64,000 bases of DNA from Gigaspora margarita. Its lineage: Eukaryota; Glomeromycota; Glomeromycetes; Diversisporales; Gigasporaceae. Below, piece by piece: positions 35,218 through 46,467 of this stretch (its first letter is position 1; each line of letters starts with the position of its first letter). Under the pieces are notes generated by a model. That model saw nothing but the letters and a program-made list of their open reading frames with translations. It did no database searches and had not been told where the DNA came from. The stretch is from positions 253,331 to 317,330 of the forward strand of contig WTPW01000500.1 of the NCBI GenBank assembly GCA_009809945.1, given 5' to 3'. The position numbers and the translations under genes are program-made.

Positions 35218-36198
35218 GGGGTGTGGTGACTTAGAGAAGTTGGTAAGATGTCACCTCCAAGTGGCAGATCTAGGGTTCAAATTCTACTGGCGATGCTTTG
35301 AAAAATAGGCCTGTGTTATGGTACCATTTCTCCTTGTTGGTCCTTTGGTATACCATCTTGAATGGGAGCCGTCGGGCGCACAAAATCCAAGGATCAGAAA
35401 ATGGATACCTGTTTGGAAGTCCCAAGTGAGGAAGTAGCAAAGATCTTTGACGGTGCTAACCATAATTGGAATATCAGAAACTGGAGCCAGAGAACTGGAT
35501 AACAAGACCCTCGAGAAGGAGGTCTACCAACCTGGCCGCTGGAGTCGCACCAGAGGAAAAGAACATGTGTTTCGGCAGCATGACCAAGGGGAGGGAGTCC
35601 ATTCAGTACCTAAAGCTGAGCCAACTGACCCTTCTGGCTAACTGGTTTGGAAGTTTGGAGATACTGAGAAAGGATCAATAGGAAGATTGTGGTGGGTATC
35701 GGGATTGGTGTGAACCTTACAAGGGCAGAAGTAGGTAATGGTAGGGGATTAATGGTTAGCCCTAACCCCAAGTGTCAGTATAATGCAGATGCGTAAGTTA
35801 CCAAAGCGTAGATAATACCTGTGTGGGACAGGAACTGCTTTACCAAGTGTTCTGCAAGGATAAACTAGTCCTAAAGGGGTTTCACGATACATCCAGAACT
35901 GGTCTTAACTGCCTTATGTAACAGAGAACTGTACCGGTGATACAAGGAGGACTTGACAGGAGGTGCAGGGACCAGAGGTTTAAATAGGCAATGCCAGTAT
36001 GTGGGTTGCAAGTATGGTAGCTAGTATAGAACCTTTGGGTAGCTACTTAAATAGGCAACCAAAAGTTGCAGGTGTGGCTAGTTGTACTCTCATCAATGTA
36101 ACAAATGCCAGAGTGCCCAGGAGGTGCCCGTGGTCTAATTTACTTGAATAAAAGCTTCTCTCCAGAGCGGAAACTTTGACACCCAAAAAAAAAAAAAA
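35218..36198 (+). mobile_element. Long tRNA-headed SINE, different family
   Basis: The head GTGGTGACTTAGAGAAGTTG has a box A-like TTAGAGAAGTTGG, and box B is GGGTTCAAATTC (35273-35284), so the tRNA ancestor differs from the other SINEs. The body, about 980 bp, is much more GC-rich than the flanks; the element ends GCGGAAACTTTGACACCC plus poly-A. The direct repeats GAAAGATGAAATT (35205-35217) and GAAAGCTGAAATT (36199-36211) are a target-site duplication with one mismatch. Short overlapping open frames at 35447-35681 have no known motif. Confidence 0.88.
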
Positions 36199-36504
36199 GA
36201 AAGCTGAAATTATATTTAGAAGAAAATGAAATGCAAAAAAGTTCAAATATTAAAATATAAAAATTTAATCAGTAGCATAGATTTACATTATAAAATTTTT
36301 AAATTAATCATTAATGCCAATTGCATCATAATGAAATAATCAGTAATACTGTTGTGCATCATAATGAGTTATTTGCATATAAAATTATTATACATATGGT
36401 AAATAAAAATTTTAACTTCTTTCAAAAATGAATAAATAAAAATTATTACTCAAAAATATGGATTAATAATACATTTCATATTATACAAGAAACATGATTG
36501 AACT

Positions 36505-36684
36505 AGGACCCCGAAATATACATAGATAGATCAGGTTAATTATAGGGTTACTAAAAAAGGAAAGATCTGCAGAAAAAACTTCAAAAATAAGCAAAAAATT
36601 ACTATAAATAGAAAAGATCTGCATAAAAAACCTCAAAAATAAGCAAACTCATACCTGACCTATCTATGTATATTTTGGGGTCCT
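36505..36684. mobile_element. AGGACCCCGAAATAT MITE, copy 1
   Basis: 180 bp, ends AGGACCCCGAAATATACATA and the complement of TATGTATATTTTGGGGTCCT. The interior has a direct repeat of AAAGATCTGCA(T/G)AAAAAAC..CAAAAATAAGCAAA. Over 90% identical by eye to 37818-37998. Confidence 0.92.
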
Positions 36685-36805
36685 ATTGAACTATATAGTA
36701 AAAAAAGAGAAAAACAAAAAAAGAACAAAACCTTGCAATAATATTGAGCCCATCATTTTGCTAATGGATTATTACCTAATTAAAGATGTATAAACCAGTA
36801 TATTA

Positions 36806-37460
36806 TCCCTTAAACTGTAAGCAAATCCAGGCAAATTTGCCTGGAAAATTGCTATAAATATGCTTATGATCTATATTTTTTAAAACTTAAAATATTTAAT
36901 TAAATTTTTTTTTGATAATATTTGAAAATAAAGATTATATTATAGTAGTATTTAATTTTATATTATAAGAAAAAAAGTTTAAGTTGCTTATAAGCTAAAA
37001 ATAGACAAATTTTAAAAAATTTATTAGCCAAAAAAATTATTTACTTATTCTTGGCGAACTTTATAAATATTAGCTCTAGCTCTCTGTTCTAATACAATAT
37101 TGTAGTTTATAAAAAGGATTACAACTTTAATTATTGCAACTTTTGTGATTTACTTGTAAAAATTAGGACTTTAATTAGAAGTGAAAATTTTTTTTATAGA
37201 CGGGAATATATAAAATTTAAGAAAATCTAAAGAAAACTTTATAGTAAAAATTTTAAATTAAAAACTTCAAACTTTTATTACTTTAAAGTTTATTAATAAT
37301 TTTAAAAAATTTTTATAATAAAGTTTATAAAATATATTTTAAAAAAATATTCTATAAATAAAGTATACCCCATATTCTTAATAAATTTTTATTTTATTTA
37401 AAAAATTGTAAATATGATTAAAAATTCTAGGCAAATTTGCCTAGAATACAGTTTAAGGGA
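36806..37460. mobile_element. CAGGCAAATTTGCCTG-type TIR element, copy 3
   Basis: 655 bp, TA-flanked, ends TCCCTTAAACTGTAAGC and CAGTTTAAGGGA, with CCAGGCAAATTTGCCTGG at one end and TAGGCAAATTTGCCTA at the other. The base changes in each palindrome are matched on both sides, so symmetry is kept although the word differs from copies 2 and 4. Confidence 0.9.
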
Positions 37461-37586
37461 TAATATTTAATATTTATTGATTGCAAGTTTTATTTTCTTT
37501 TGTATGCTATATATGTACATAAATCAATATACTACTTTTCAAATAATAATTAACAGAAAATAACTTAACTATTTCATCATATGGGC

Positions 37587-38218
37587 GCATTTGTAAAATT
37601 TATAAGTAGGGCTTTTTTTTTGTAAAACTTTAAGGCTGAATAACGTTTGATCTACTTGTCCATTTGAATGATTTTACTACCAAAATGTTCGTCTCTTTGA
37701 TACGATTCCAACGAGCCCAAAATCATTAAAACAGAATTACAGGATCATGAGATAATGCGCTGTCAAATATTGACACACCTAGGGAATGGAAGAAATGGGT
37801 TAGAAATATGTCTAACCAGGACCCTGAAATATATATAGATAGGTCAGGTTAATTATAGGGTTACTAAAAAAGGAACAATCTGCAGAAAAAACTTCAAAAA
37901 TAAGCAAAAAAATTACTATAAATAGAAAAGATCTGCATAAAAAACCTCAAAAATAAGCAAACTCATACCTAACCTATCTATGTATATTTTGGGATCCTGT
38001 TTAACACATTTCTCCTACTCTCTAGATGCGTCACTATTTAACAGCACATTATCTCATGATTCTGTGATTCGATTTTAATGATTTTGGGCTCGTTGGAATC
38101 GTATCAAAGAGACGAACATTTTGGTAGTAAAATCATTCAAAACGGGCAAGTAGATCAAACGTTATTCGGCCTTAAATTTTACAAAAAATAAGCCCTACTT
38201 ATGAATTTTACAAATGCA
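37587..38218. mobile_element. Fold-back element with a MITE at its centre
   Basis: Left arm GCATTTGTAAAATTTATAAG...GATCTACTTG...AATCATT pairs with the right arm down to CTTATGAATTTTACAAATGC. Arms are about 200 bp. Each arm carries the palindromic module (37635-37740 and 38055-38160). The MITE at 37818-37998 lies in the loop. Confidence 0.88.
37818..37998. mobile_element. AGGACCCCGAAATAT MITE, copy 2
   Basis: Same family as 36505-36684; ends AGGACCCTGAAATATATATA and GTATATTTTGGGATCCT. Confidence 0.92.
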
Positions 38219-38432
38219 TGGATATGTTATAATGACACACCTAATAAATTATATCATTCGAATTAAAAAAAACTTAACTTCTTTTTAATAATGGATAAAT
38301 GAGAATTATAGCTTTTACTATAAAAGAATTCTGAGGAAATCAGCATAAGCAATACACATAAAGTCAATTCCAACTATCTCTATACCTATTTTATATTATA
38401 CAAGAAAAATGATCATACTGGTATTAGTCTAA

Positions 38433-38594
38433 GGGTGCTGACATTTATTATCTAATATTCATTTACTATGGGGGCTTACTCCCATCCCCAGGTAAAATTT
38501 TATTTTAGCCAATCAAATTTAACTAACTAACTAAGGTAAGATTTTTCTTGACCCCTTCACTTCCTAAATTATTATCTAATAAATGTCAGCACTC
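38433..38594. mobile_element. Small MITE with GGGTGCTGACATTTATTA ends
   Basis: Left GGGTGCTGACATTTATTATC; right TAATAAATGTCAGCACTC. 162 bp. CTAA-like flanks on both sides do not fix the duplication. Confidence 0.8.
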
Positions 38595-38626
38595 TAATAG
38601 TCTTGAACATTAATATATACCCAGAT

Positions 38627-39926
38627 CAGTGTTTAAAATTGGCTTGCACAAAATGCACATGTGCAAGTACTTTTTATTTTGTGCATTAAAACCTAGATAA
38701 GTAAATGTGCATATGTGCATTTAAAATTAATTTAAATAATTGCACAGAAAAATAATGTGCAACAAGAATTAAAATTTTTATGCACAAAAAATAATATGCA
38801 CAAGAATTTAAAATTTTATTGTACAAAAAATAATTAGGCAATTATATTTATTTTTTTTTTGGAAGCTTTATTATAATCAATATCATACATATTAGATAAC
38901 TTTATTAGTACTATTTTTCATTTTATATACCTATAAATATAACTAAAAAATAGTGTAATTCATCTTATAGAAATGTAAAAAAGCTCTATGTTAATGAAAT
39001 ATCAACAAATTTACATAAAATTTTAAAGTAGATGTATTTTGTTCTCTTGAACAACTTGTCTTGTTGCATAAAAATTGATTTGCTTAGTGTTATTTTGACT
39101 TTCATATCTAGCAATAATCAATAATTGTATATAAAAATTCTATAAAAAATTTTTATATACAAATATTGATTGCTGCTATATATAAAAGGCAAAATAATAC
39201 TAAGTAAATTAATTTTTATACAATATAAAAAGTTGTTCAAAAGAATGAAATACATTTATTTTAAAATTTTTATATAAATTGATTGAAATTTCATTAATAC
39301 AATTTTTATTTTATGTTTTACAAAAAAATTACAAATTTTAACAATATTCATAAATAAGAGAAATGAAAAACAATACTAATAAACAGTTATCTAATTTACA
39401 TGAAATTCTTATAGTAGGTATATTCTATTCTCCTGAACAATATTAATTATTGCATAAAAAATATAATTGTAAAGAAGTAATTTTATTATTAAAATCAGCC
39501 AACAAATTTTAAACAAGTAGTAATTATAATATAATTGTAACCATGTAGAGGTATTTTTAATATAAATAAACAGTATTATATTTTGGCATGATTATATAGA
39601 ATTTGTGACTATATGGGAGGGTGATTATATGGGAGGACAACTGTATATATATTAATTTAGCTAATAGTTTAACCTCTTATTCTGCACCAATTTAGTTGAT
39701 GAGTTAGTCTCTTTTAGTTAAACAATAACCAATAAATATAATAATAATTTGCAAATTGAAGATTTTACTATATTTACTTACTCAATAATTTTTTTAATGT
39801 ACATATGTGCAAGTAAAAAATTTTTTTATATGCGCTCATGTGCAATTAATTAATTGTTTGTGCAACTAAAACCTTTATATTACTTGCATTTGTGCAAGTA
39901 ATTTTGAATCTGAATTTTAAACACTG
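38627..39926. mobile_element. hAT-type non-autonomous element
   Basis: Ends CAGTGTTTAAAATTGGCTTG and the complement of GAATTTTAAACACTG, with an exact 8-bp duplication ACCCAGAT (38619-38626, 39927-39934). A CAGNG start with 8-bp duplications is diagnostic of hAT. Subterminal GTGCAAGTA/TGCACATGTGCA words are repeated at both ends, likely transposase-binding sites. A 350-bp palindrome (about 38885-39300) fills the left half. No transposase. Confidence 0.93.
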
Positions 39927-39934
39927 ACCCAGAT

Positions 39935-41049
39935 ACTACAAGTTTTAAAATTTTATTTATATTTAAATATTATATCTATCTCTTCTAGAAAAAACTAATA
40001 TGTATTTAGAATAGGATTGATTAATCTCTACCAAATATAGTACACATCTGCTAAATACTGTACTCTTTACTGAACATAGCACTCTATATATAGTACGCAC
40101 AATCATACTTAGTATCTGAGAGTACTATTTGTAATTAATATGAGTTTCTTGGTTAATACCTAACTAAAAATACTTTATAGAGCTCTATATAGTACTATTA
40201 AAAAATTTAAAATATTTGATAGTAAATATAGTCAAACATCTATAAATGAAACATGTACAAACAAGTCTACATTATGCAGTTAGAGAGATATTGTATTTAG
40301 AGAGAGCCAATTAAATTACAGCTTAAAAAATTAGATCATCAAGCTTGTATAACTTCTACTAAAAACTATATAACCTATCTTAAATACTAAAATTTGATTG
40401 GCTATATGCATCTAAAGAGATAGTGTAATTATAAAAAATTATTTAAGAGAACATAAATTTATATAATATAGAACATGTATTTAGCACTAATAATTTCTTA
40501 TAGACAAGACAAAAATATGTATTTAGAGAGGTATTACATTTATAAAAGTTGTATTTATATAGGTCCAACTGTAATTTTTGATCCAGCAGCCCAATTTGGA
40601 TAAAATAGCCACTAGAATGTTTTCTAAAAAGTCTAAAATTGTTAAATCTAATTACAAAATGCTAAGATTACTACCATAAATCATCATACACAAGATCTGG
40701 TTTGTTATGTTCCACCAATTTTGAAACCCTACAATAGACCAGTGGGTCTATTGTGCAGATATGGAAATGATAATCAGGAAGGTCTTACATGGAGGATTTG
40801 ATGATTAGAGGATCTAATGAGCAGTGGATTAAAATCTTGTGAAGAAGCCTCCATGATTCTATTTTTTTTTATCTTTGATTTTTTTTTTATATCAGTTTTT
40901 TTATTATTTTTTTTTTTTATATCAGTTTTTTTATTTATTTTTTTTTATATTGGTTTATTTATTTATTTTTTTTATATCAGTTTTTTTATTTATTTTTTTA
41001 TATCAGTTTTTTTGTTTATTTATATTTTTTATTTCATTTTTTTTTCAAC
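39935..41049. other. AT-rich intergenic DNA ending in a T-rich microsatellite
   Basis: No gene seen. At 40560-40640 there is a partial palindromic module (GATCCAGCAGCCCAATTTGG). 40860-41045 is a (TTTTTATATCAG)n-type microsatellite into which the LINE derivative inserted; its continuation is at 42160. Confidence 0.55.
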
Positions 41050-42158
41050 ATGAGAGTCACTCTTTCTGACGATCACTTGGACCAAATTTTTAACGGAAGA
41101 AAACAAGAAGTTTTTTGCTGGAGCATTGATAGTATCGCAGGACCTATGGTTTTTACAAAGGTCAACTTTACTCTGGGGGACTCCTTTGTTATATTCAGCA
41201 TGCAAGCCAGAAGCAACGTTAGAAGAACAAGTGAAACAGCAGGCGGTGCTTTAGTAAACACGAAATTTTGGCAGAGAGACAAAAAATTTCTTCGTCGACG
41301 AAGTAACTTGCTAAAAATGAAGGAGAATTGCAAAAAAATGAGTTTTCTGACCATACACACCTGTAAATTTTCTGCAAATGGTTCCTTTTTTTCACTTCTC
41401 TCGCTCTCTTGCCATCTTCCCAAAATTTTCGACAAAAAGTGGTGATTTGGTTTACCCCCATCAGAAGATCGGCATTGTTTACATTTCCAAATTCAGACGG
41501 ACCCAGTAGAATGCGATCACGTGATGTGTTTGTTTACAGATGTGGTTCCGGTACTACTTTATATGACACTACTACATCCGATAGTCAAGGGATATCCGAG
41601 GTTGGACGTTCGGTCAGAAGTTGATATAAATTAAGGCATAGTTTAAAATAGAGATATACAATAGTCGCATTTGTTATATAATTTTTACTAAACCTGACAC
41701 AGGTTATAATAGTGTATTTTCCTTTTGTTTTTCTTGGTCTGTCTTTTTTTTGTTAGACTAGCCTTCGTGTTATACCTTGTAGTTTTTTTTCTTTTTTGTT
41801 TTCCCTTCTATTCTTCGTTATATTTGTTTTTCTTTTTTTATTTTATTTCTCGTTTTCTTGGCTTGTGTTCTTTTTTTCTTTACCTCTCTCCTTATTTTGT
41901 CCTTATTAAATTCCTTGTTACGTAAAGGAATACGAAGGAGAGAAGAAGCCATTTTGGATGGCACTTAGACTAGTTTAACATAGCCTCTAGTTTTTAGATT
42001 ATTCTTCAAATTAGTGCGGTAGGTTGCATTTGGGCACCATCTAAGGGTGGTAGCCGGATGATGTCAGGCTTGCAAATTAGGAGTAAACATAGTGTGTCAT
42101 TGTAGCGATATAGTTAGTATATTAATACAGTACTGGCGAAACTGCCTAAATGAAAAAA
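41050..42158 (+). mobile_element. Short non-autonomous LINE derivative, copy A
   Basis: Starts CACTCTTTCTGACGATCACT (41058) and ends with GGTTGCATTTGGGCACC, CCGGATGATGTCAGGCTTGC, AGTACTGGCGAAACTGCC and poly-A (to about 42158). The first part matches the full-length LINE 5' UTR (43952 onward), including GATTTGGTTTACCCCCATC against GATTTGGCTTACACCCTATC. The second matches LINE 3' UTRs. All coding domains are absent. Flanking TTTATTTCATTTTTTTTT repeats look like a long target duplication. A 131-codon open frame (41050-41445) coincides with 5' UTR, and the substitutions seen in copy B do not favour third positions, so I do not call a protein. Confidence 0.88.
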
Positions 42159-43825
42159 AAAATTTCATTTTTTTATTTCATTTTTTTTTTATATTGGTTT
42201 TTTATTTTTGTATTTTTTTTTTATTTTATTTTTTTATTTTATTTTTTATTTCTTTTTTTTTTATCATTTTATTTTTTTCATTCTTTATTTATTTTTTTTA
42301 ACTTTTTTCTACTTTTTTTTCGCTTATTTTTTTTATTTTTTTTATTTTAATTTTATTTTTCTTTCTATATTTATTATTTATTTATTTATTCTATTTATTA
42401 AGTGATAAGTTTTCTTCTTTTGCTTTTTTTTTTGTTTGCTCAGCTTGAACTAATTCTCCTTTCTTTTGTAGATTATTTCACCAGTTACTAGAATTGTATT
42501 TTTCTTGATTTTTGTTACACAAATCAATAATAAGTATATCACTTATATATATTTTTTTGCTGTATTTGATTGTTTTTTCTTTAACAAATTGTGTTGTTTA
42601 GATCTTTTGTTCAATATTACTTTGAACATGTTTTGGCCATATTAATTTTTGGAGTTAAGATGTCTTATTGCTGATTTCGAGATTACTTTAGGTGCGTTTA
42701 AAGATGTCTTGTAGATTTTGCTTGTGGATTTCACTTGTGGATTTTGGTTATAGATTTTGATTTTATTCAAGCACTAGTCAATTTTGGACATTTCATGTAT
42801 GATTTTGTAATTGCTTTAGATGCCTTGATATCAGTTTCAACATTGCTTTGGATATGTTTCAGAGATTTCACTTCAGGTGCCTGTAAGTTTTTTTTTGGCA
42901 TTTCTTGTATAACTTTGTGGTATTTTGTCATCAATTTCAATATTGCTTTAGGTGCATTTTGGGGTCTCTAGTTATTTTGGTTGCTCTGTTAGCTTTTTGG
43001 GTACTCTCGGTGTGACTTTGGGTATCTTGTTGCTGATTTCGATGTTGCTTTAGTGCATTTTGGTGTGTCTTGTAGATTTTACCCTAGGTATATTGTTAGT
43101 TTTTTTGGGTATTTTTGTGGTACTTCATGGTTGCTTTAGGTGTTTGGTCACTAATTTGTTGAGCTTTTTCTTTTTTTTTAGCAATTATGATTATCATTTT
43201 ACTGGTATCATTGCTTGTAGGTATTTTCTGCCTTTGTTAGTGTTTGTTTTATTGGTTATTTGCTATAGATTTGTAGATTATAGACATAATTGTAACAGAA
43301 TTGTCCCAATTTGTTAGAGAATTGTTTATAATAAATAATAAAAAAAATAAAATTTTTATTAAATTGCATTGTTATGGCAAGTGGTAATAATGCAGATGCA
43401 TTAAAATTTATTGCTTAATAATCTGTGCAAATTTTTAAATTTTTAAGGATTTTAATTATTGTATAAACTAGTTGCATTTGAGGCTTTGTCAATTTATCAC
43501 TGATTGTCAATGATTATATGATGTTAGCTAAGCACCCTGTATGGCAATATCTATACGAAAGACCATAGCAGTTTGGCACTTAGCTTATAACAATATCATA
43601 CCTGGGTCTTTTAATATTTATACCTGATTTATATACCCAGGTCTTTTAATTTTATGATTTATTTAAAGATCCGGGTCTTTTACATTTCTTAAATTTTGAC
43701 CCACATAATAGACCCAAAGATAATACCTGGAGCTTGTATACGGCAATTTATGGTAATGATTTTTTATTTAGATATTTAAATTTAATTAATTTTTAAACAT
43801 ATAAAATAACACAAATTCTTAATAA
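42159..43825. other. T-rich microsatellite and degenerate repeat region
   Basis: 42160-42400 continues the T-rich microsatellite. 42640-43160 contains degenerate repetitions of TTGCTTTAGGTGCATTTTGG and GATTTCGATGTTGC. 43600-43700 has three CC(A/T/G)GGTCTTTTA(A/C) words. No gene is supported; the 78- and 85-codon open frames here are within the repeats. Confidence 0.5.
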
Positions 43826-44343
43826 GGGGCATCTATAAATAATGTTATGTACTCTTACATAGTAGCTCTTGACCCCTTCTTGACTATATAAAAAAAAATT
43901 TAAAAATCTGTATATTTATATATATAATTTTACAAAAACTCAAAAAAAAAAACTCTTCCCATCGATCACTTTGACCAAAACTGGAACTAAAGAACACTGA
44001 GTACTGGAATAAAACTACACTAAATAAACACACAAAGCACTCTTAACAAAAAAAATTGCAAAAGAAATTAAATATAGTTTTTAGAACAGCTTTGCTATAA
44101 ACATTATTTTCCTTGCAAGATACAAGGAAAATTTGAACTTCGACAAAACTTTTGGAAAATTTTAGAAAATTTTGGGGATTTGGCTTACACCCTATCCTGC
44201 AGATCACCAATACAACAACAAACAAACAAACATGTAAGAAGTAAATAGACAGCTAAATCGGGTAAAACAACAATTAGATATTGAATCAATATTAAAACAA
44301 CAAACAAACACGTAACAAAGTTAGAATAAACAAATCACGTAAA

Positions 44344-46018
44344 ATGCTAGAACTTATAGATTACAAGAATTTCTTTAATAAATCAGAAGAGGAAAGAGTA
44401 TTAATAAAGGAACAACAAAATAAGTTTACTTGAGAAAAGGATAGGAAAGTAGCGAGATATTTAGGAACAAGTGAAATATATCTTATTTGCATTATCCATA
44501 ATGTTCTACAAAATTATAATTGGGCTCAACACAAGAAGACCTGTGAACAAGAATTGAAAGATGAGGAAAGAAATCTGCTTGAACTTATAGAATTGGACAG
44601 TATGCAAGTAGATGTCACAGATAAAGCTAAGTATAATAGCAACAAAACTAAAGATCAACTGGTAGAGATAAAACCTGCTCCATTACAAACTTCTAACATA
44701 GAAGAAAAGAATCGCAACAAAAAAATTATAGAGGAAGTTTTAGAAACTATAGATAACAATATGCAACTTGACACGCAAAATAATAATAGAAAAAGAAACT
44801 ACACAGCACAGAAAATTATAATTGATACAGATGAGATCACAGTAGAAACAAAGAAGATATAATAATAAAGGAAGAATTAGGTACACTAGACTATGGAAGT
44901 ATAGAATCTCTTGAAAAAGACAAAGTATTTGTGAAAGAGCAAATAACAAACAAAAGTAACAAAAAAGTCAAAAAATATGAAAAATCTTTAACTCAGTCTG
45001 GGCACCAAGAAGCATGGTCAATGAATCATATGCTCCAATTAAAGATACACACATTTCTACCTGAACAGGGAAAAAATCTTCTTCTCCATTAAATAACTCA
45101 AAAAAATTATTGTATCTTTTTACTATATGGGATCTCCTGAAGAAAATGAGTGGATACAAAATCAAAAAGTATTTGGAATATTTTGGAGAGGCTAGTATCA
45201 TCAAGTGGCAACCGAATTTCACAACAAAGGCAGCACATATTCAAATTTTGCCCAAGACAGTAAAACATGAAACGTCGCTCAAAAAACATTGGTCAATCAT
45301 CTTGGACTCTGGAAAAACGTACAGAATGACCCCAGGTGAATTCGATATTGCGGAGCTTGAAAAAAAAACAAATTCAGATCAACAATACACAATATACCTA
45401 CGAGAGCAATAGATAGCCTTCTTCTTCGTCAACTGAAAAGGTATAAGGTGCAAGCTGTTCATATTTTAAAGAATAGTAATGGTAACCGGGCTAGAAGAGC
45501 ATATGTATATTTCAAGTCAGAGCAGAATAAAGTAGAAGCCCAAGTGACAAATATGTATTACTTTAATACAAATTTTGAATGGCATGTATATCCTGAAGAG
45601 GCTAAAAATAAAAGCTTTACATATTCACATCACTTTGGTGAAAGAAAAATAGCAAACCACAACAAAAGAAAAGTAACAGAAAGCGAGTTTGAGCCACAAA
45701 AAAAATGGGATCCAAACAACAAGAACACAATTACACAAAAGATAAGCCTATTTTCGATAGTAACAAAGAAAATCATACTGCTTGTGTCCAGGCAGGCAAT
45801 AGTTCCAGATTTCTTAGTACTATAGGAAAACCTTTTGGAATTGTAGAAAACTATAGAACAGAAAAGCAAATGCCGGCAGCAGGCTCTAATAGTATAGAAT
45901 TAGGTAAGAGAAAGAGTAAACAAGCTGAAATAAAAGAAGAATTAGAAGTGGAAAAAATTTTGATAGAAATGCAAGAAAAATTCAGGATAATTGAGCTTCT
46001 TCTAGTGAGACGCTTCTA
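44344..46018 (+). pseudogene. LINE ORF1 (RNA-binding, gag-like)
   Basis: The frame opens with ATG at 44344; a TGA at 44431 replaces a probable Trp (FT-stop-EKDRK). The first third is acidic and Lys/Glu-rich (MQVDVTDKAKYNSNKTKDQL). After a frameshift near 44860 and another near 45000, the stretch 45110-45410 (KIKKYLEYFGEASIIKWQPN, then KTYRMTPGEFDIAELEKK) and, in a further frame, 45400-45650 (QAVHILKNSNGNRARRAYVY) look like RRM-type folds. The last part (45705-46018) is Lys/Glu-rich. No CCHC knuckle is visible. RNA binding is inferred from the RRM-like pattern and position. Confidence 0.7.
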
Positions 46019-46467
46019 ATATTTGCCACAGGCAAATTAAAGAATTTTGAAAAGGCAAACTACCTCACTAATGCCTTACTGTCATGGCCACAATCGGTTC
46101 TTGGCCAAAATTGGTCCAGGGAATATATAGTACGAAGGGATGGTCCTTGATCACAGGTACCATCGATCGAGGTACCAATTATTAATTACCCAAGTTTAGT
46201 TAGGGTAATTACGATCAATTGAAAATCAATTGAGTTATGTAAGGAACATGGGATCGGAAGTTAAGTATTTTATTGTTAATTGATAGATTGCGCAACAATG
46301 ATATAATTTATTAACTTAATTTAGGGTCTGATAACACTATATAAGGATGTACGAAACAAAGAAATAAGTTAGTGAGGCTTGGTCGAATTTACAAAAAAAA
46401 AACCAAAAAAAACAAAAAAAAAGAAAAGAGAAATGTATACTTATAACTCATACACGTATTTACTTAG
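46019..46467 (+). other. Spacer between LINE ORFs
   Basis: No open frame. It contains several perfect palindromes (GGTACCATCGATCGAGGTACC at about 46159-46178; TTACGATCAATTGAAAATCA pairs with its neighbour), a TATATAAGG-like word near 46340 and an A-rich tract at 46390-46430. GTGAGGCTTGGTCGAAT at about 46374 is imperfectly related to GTGAGACGCTTCTAAT at 46005. This could be a linker, an internal promoter region or a small decayed insertion; I cannot tell. Confidence 0.4.

Noticed and set aside
41050..41445. 131-codon open frame as a new conserved gene (also readable in the inverted copy at 19.6-19.98 kb)
   Set aside because: It corresponds to LINE 5' UTR. Copy B has a stop, and substitutions are not concentrated at third positions. 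Both strands are open by chance.
40817..42405. Phe/Tyr/Ile-rich open frames resembling membrane proteins
   Set aside because: Translations of T-rich microsatellites.
42700..43317. Possible host membrane protein in the T-rich region
   Set aside because: The frames cover degenerate repeats of TTGCTTTAGGTGC; no start context or conserved motif.
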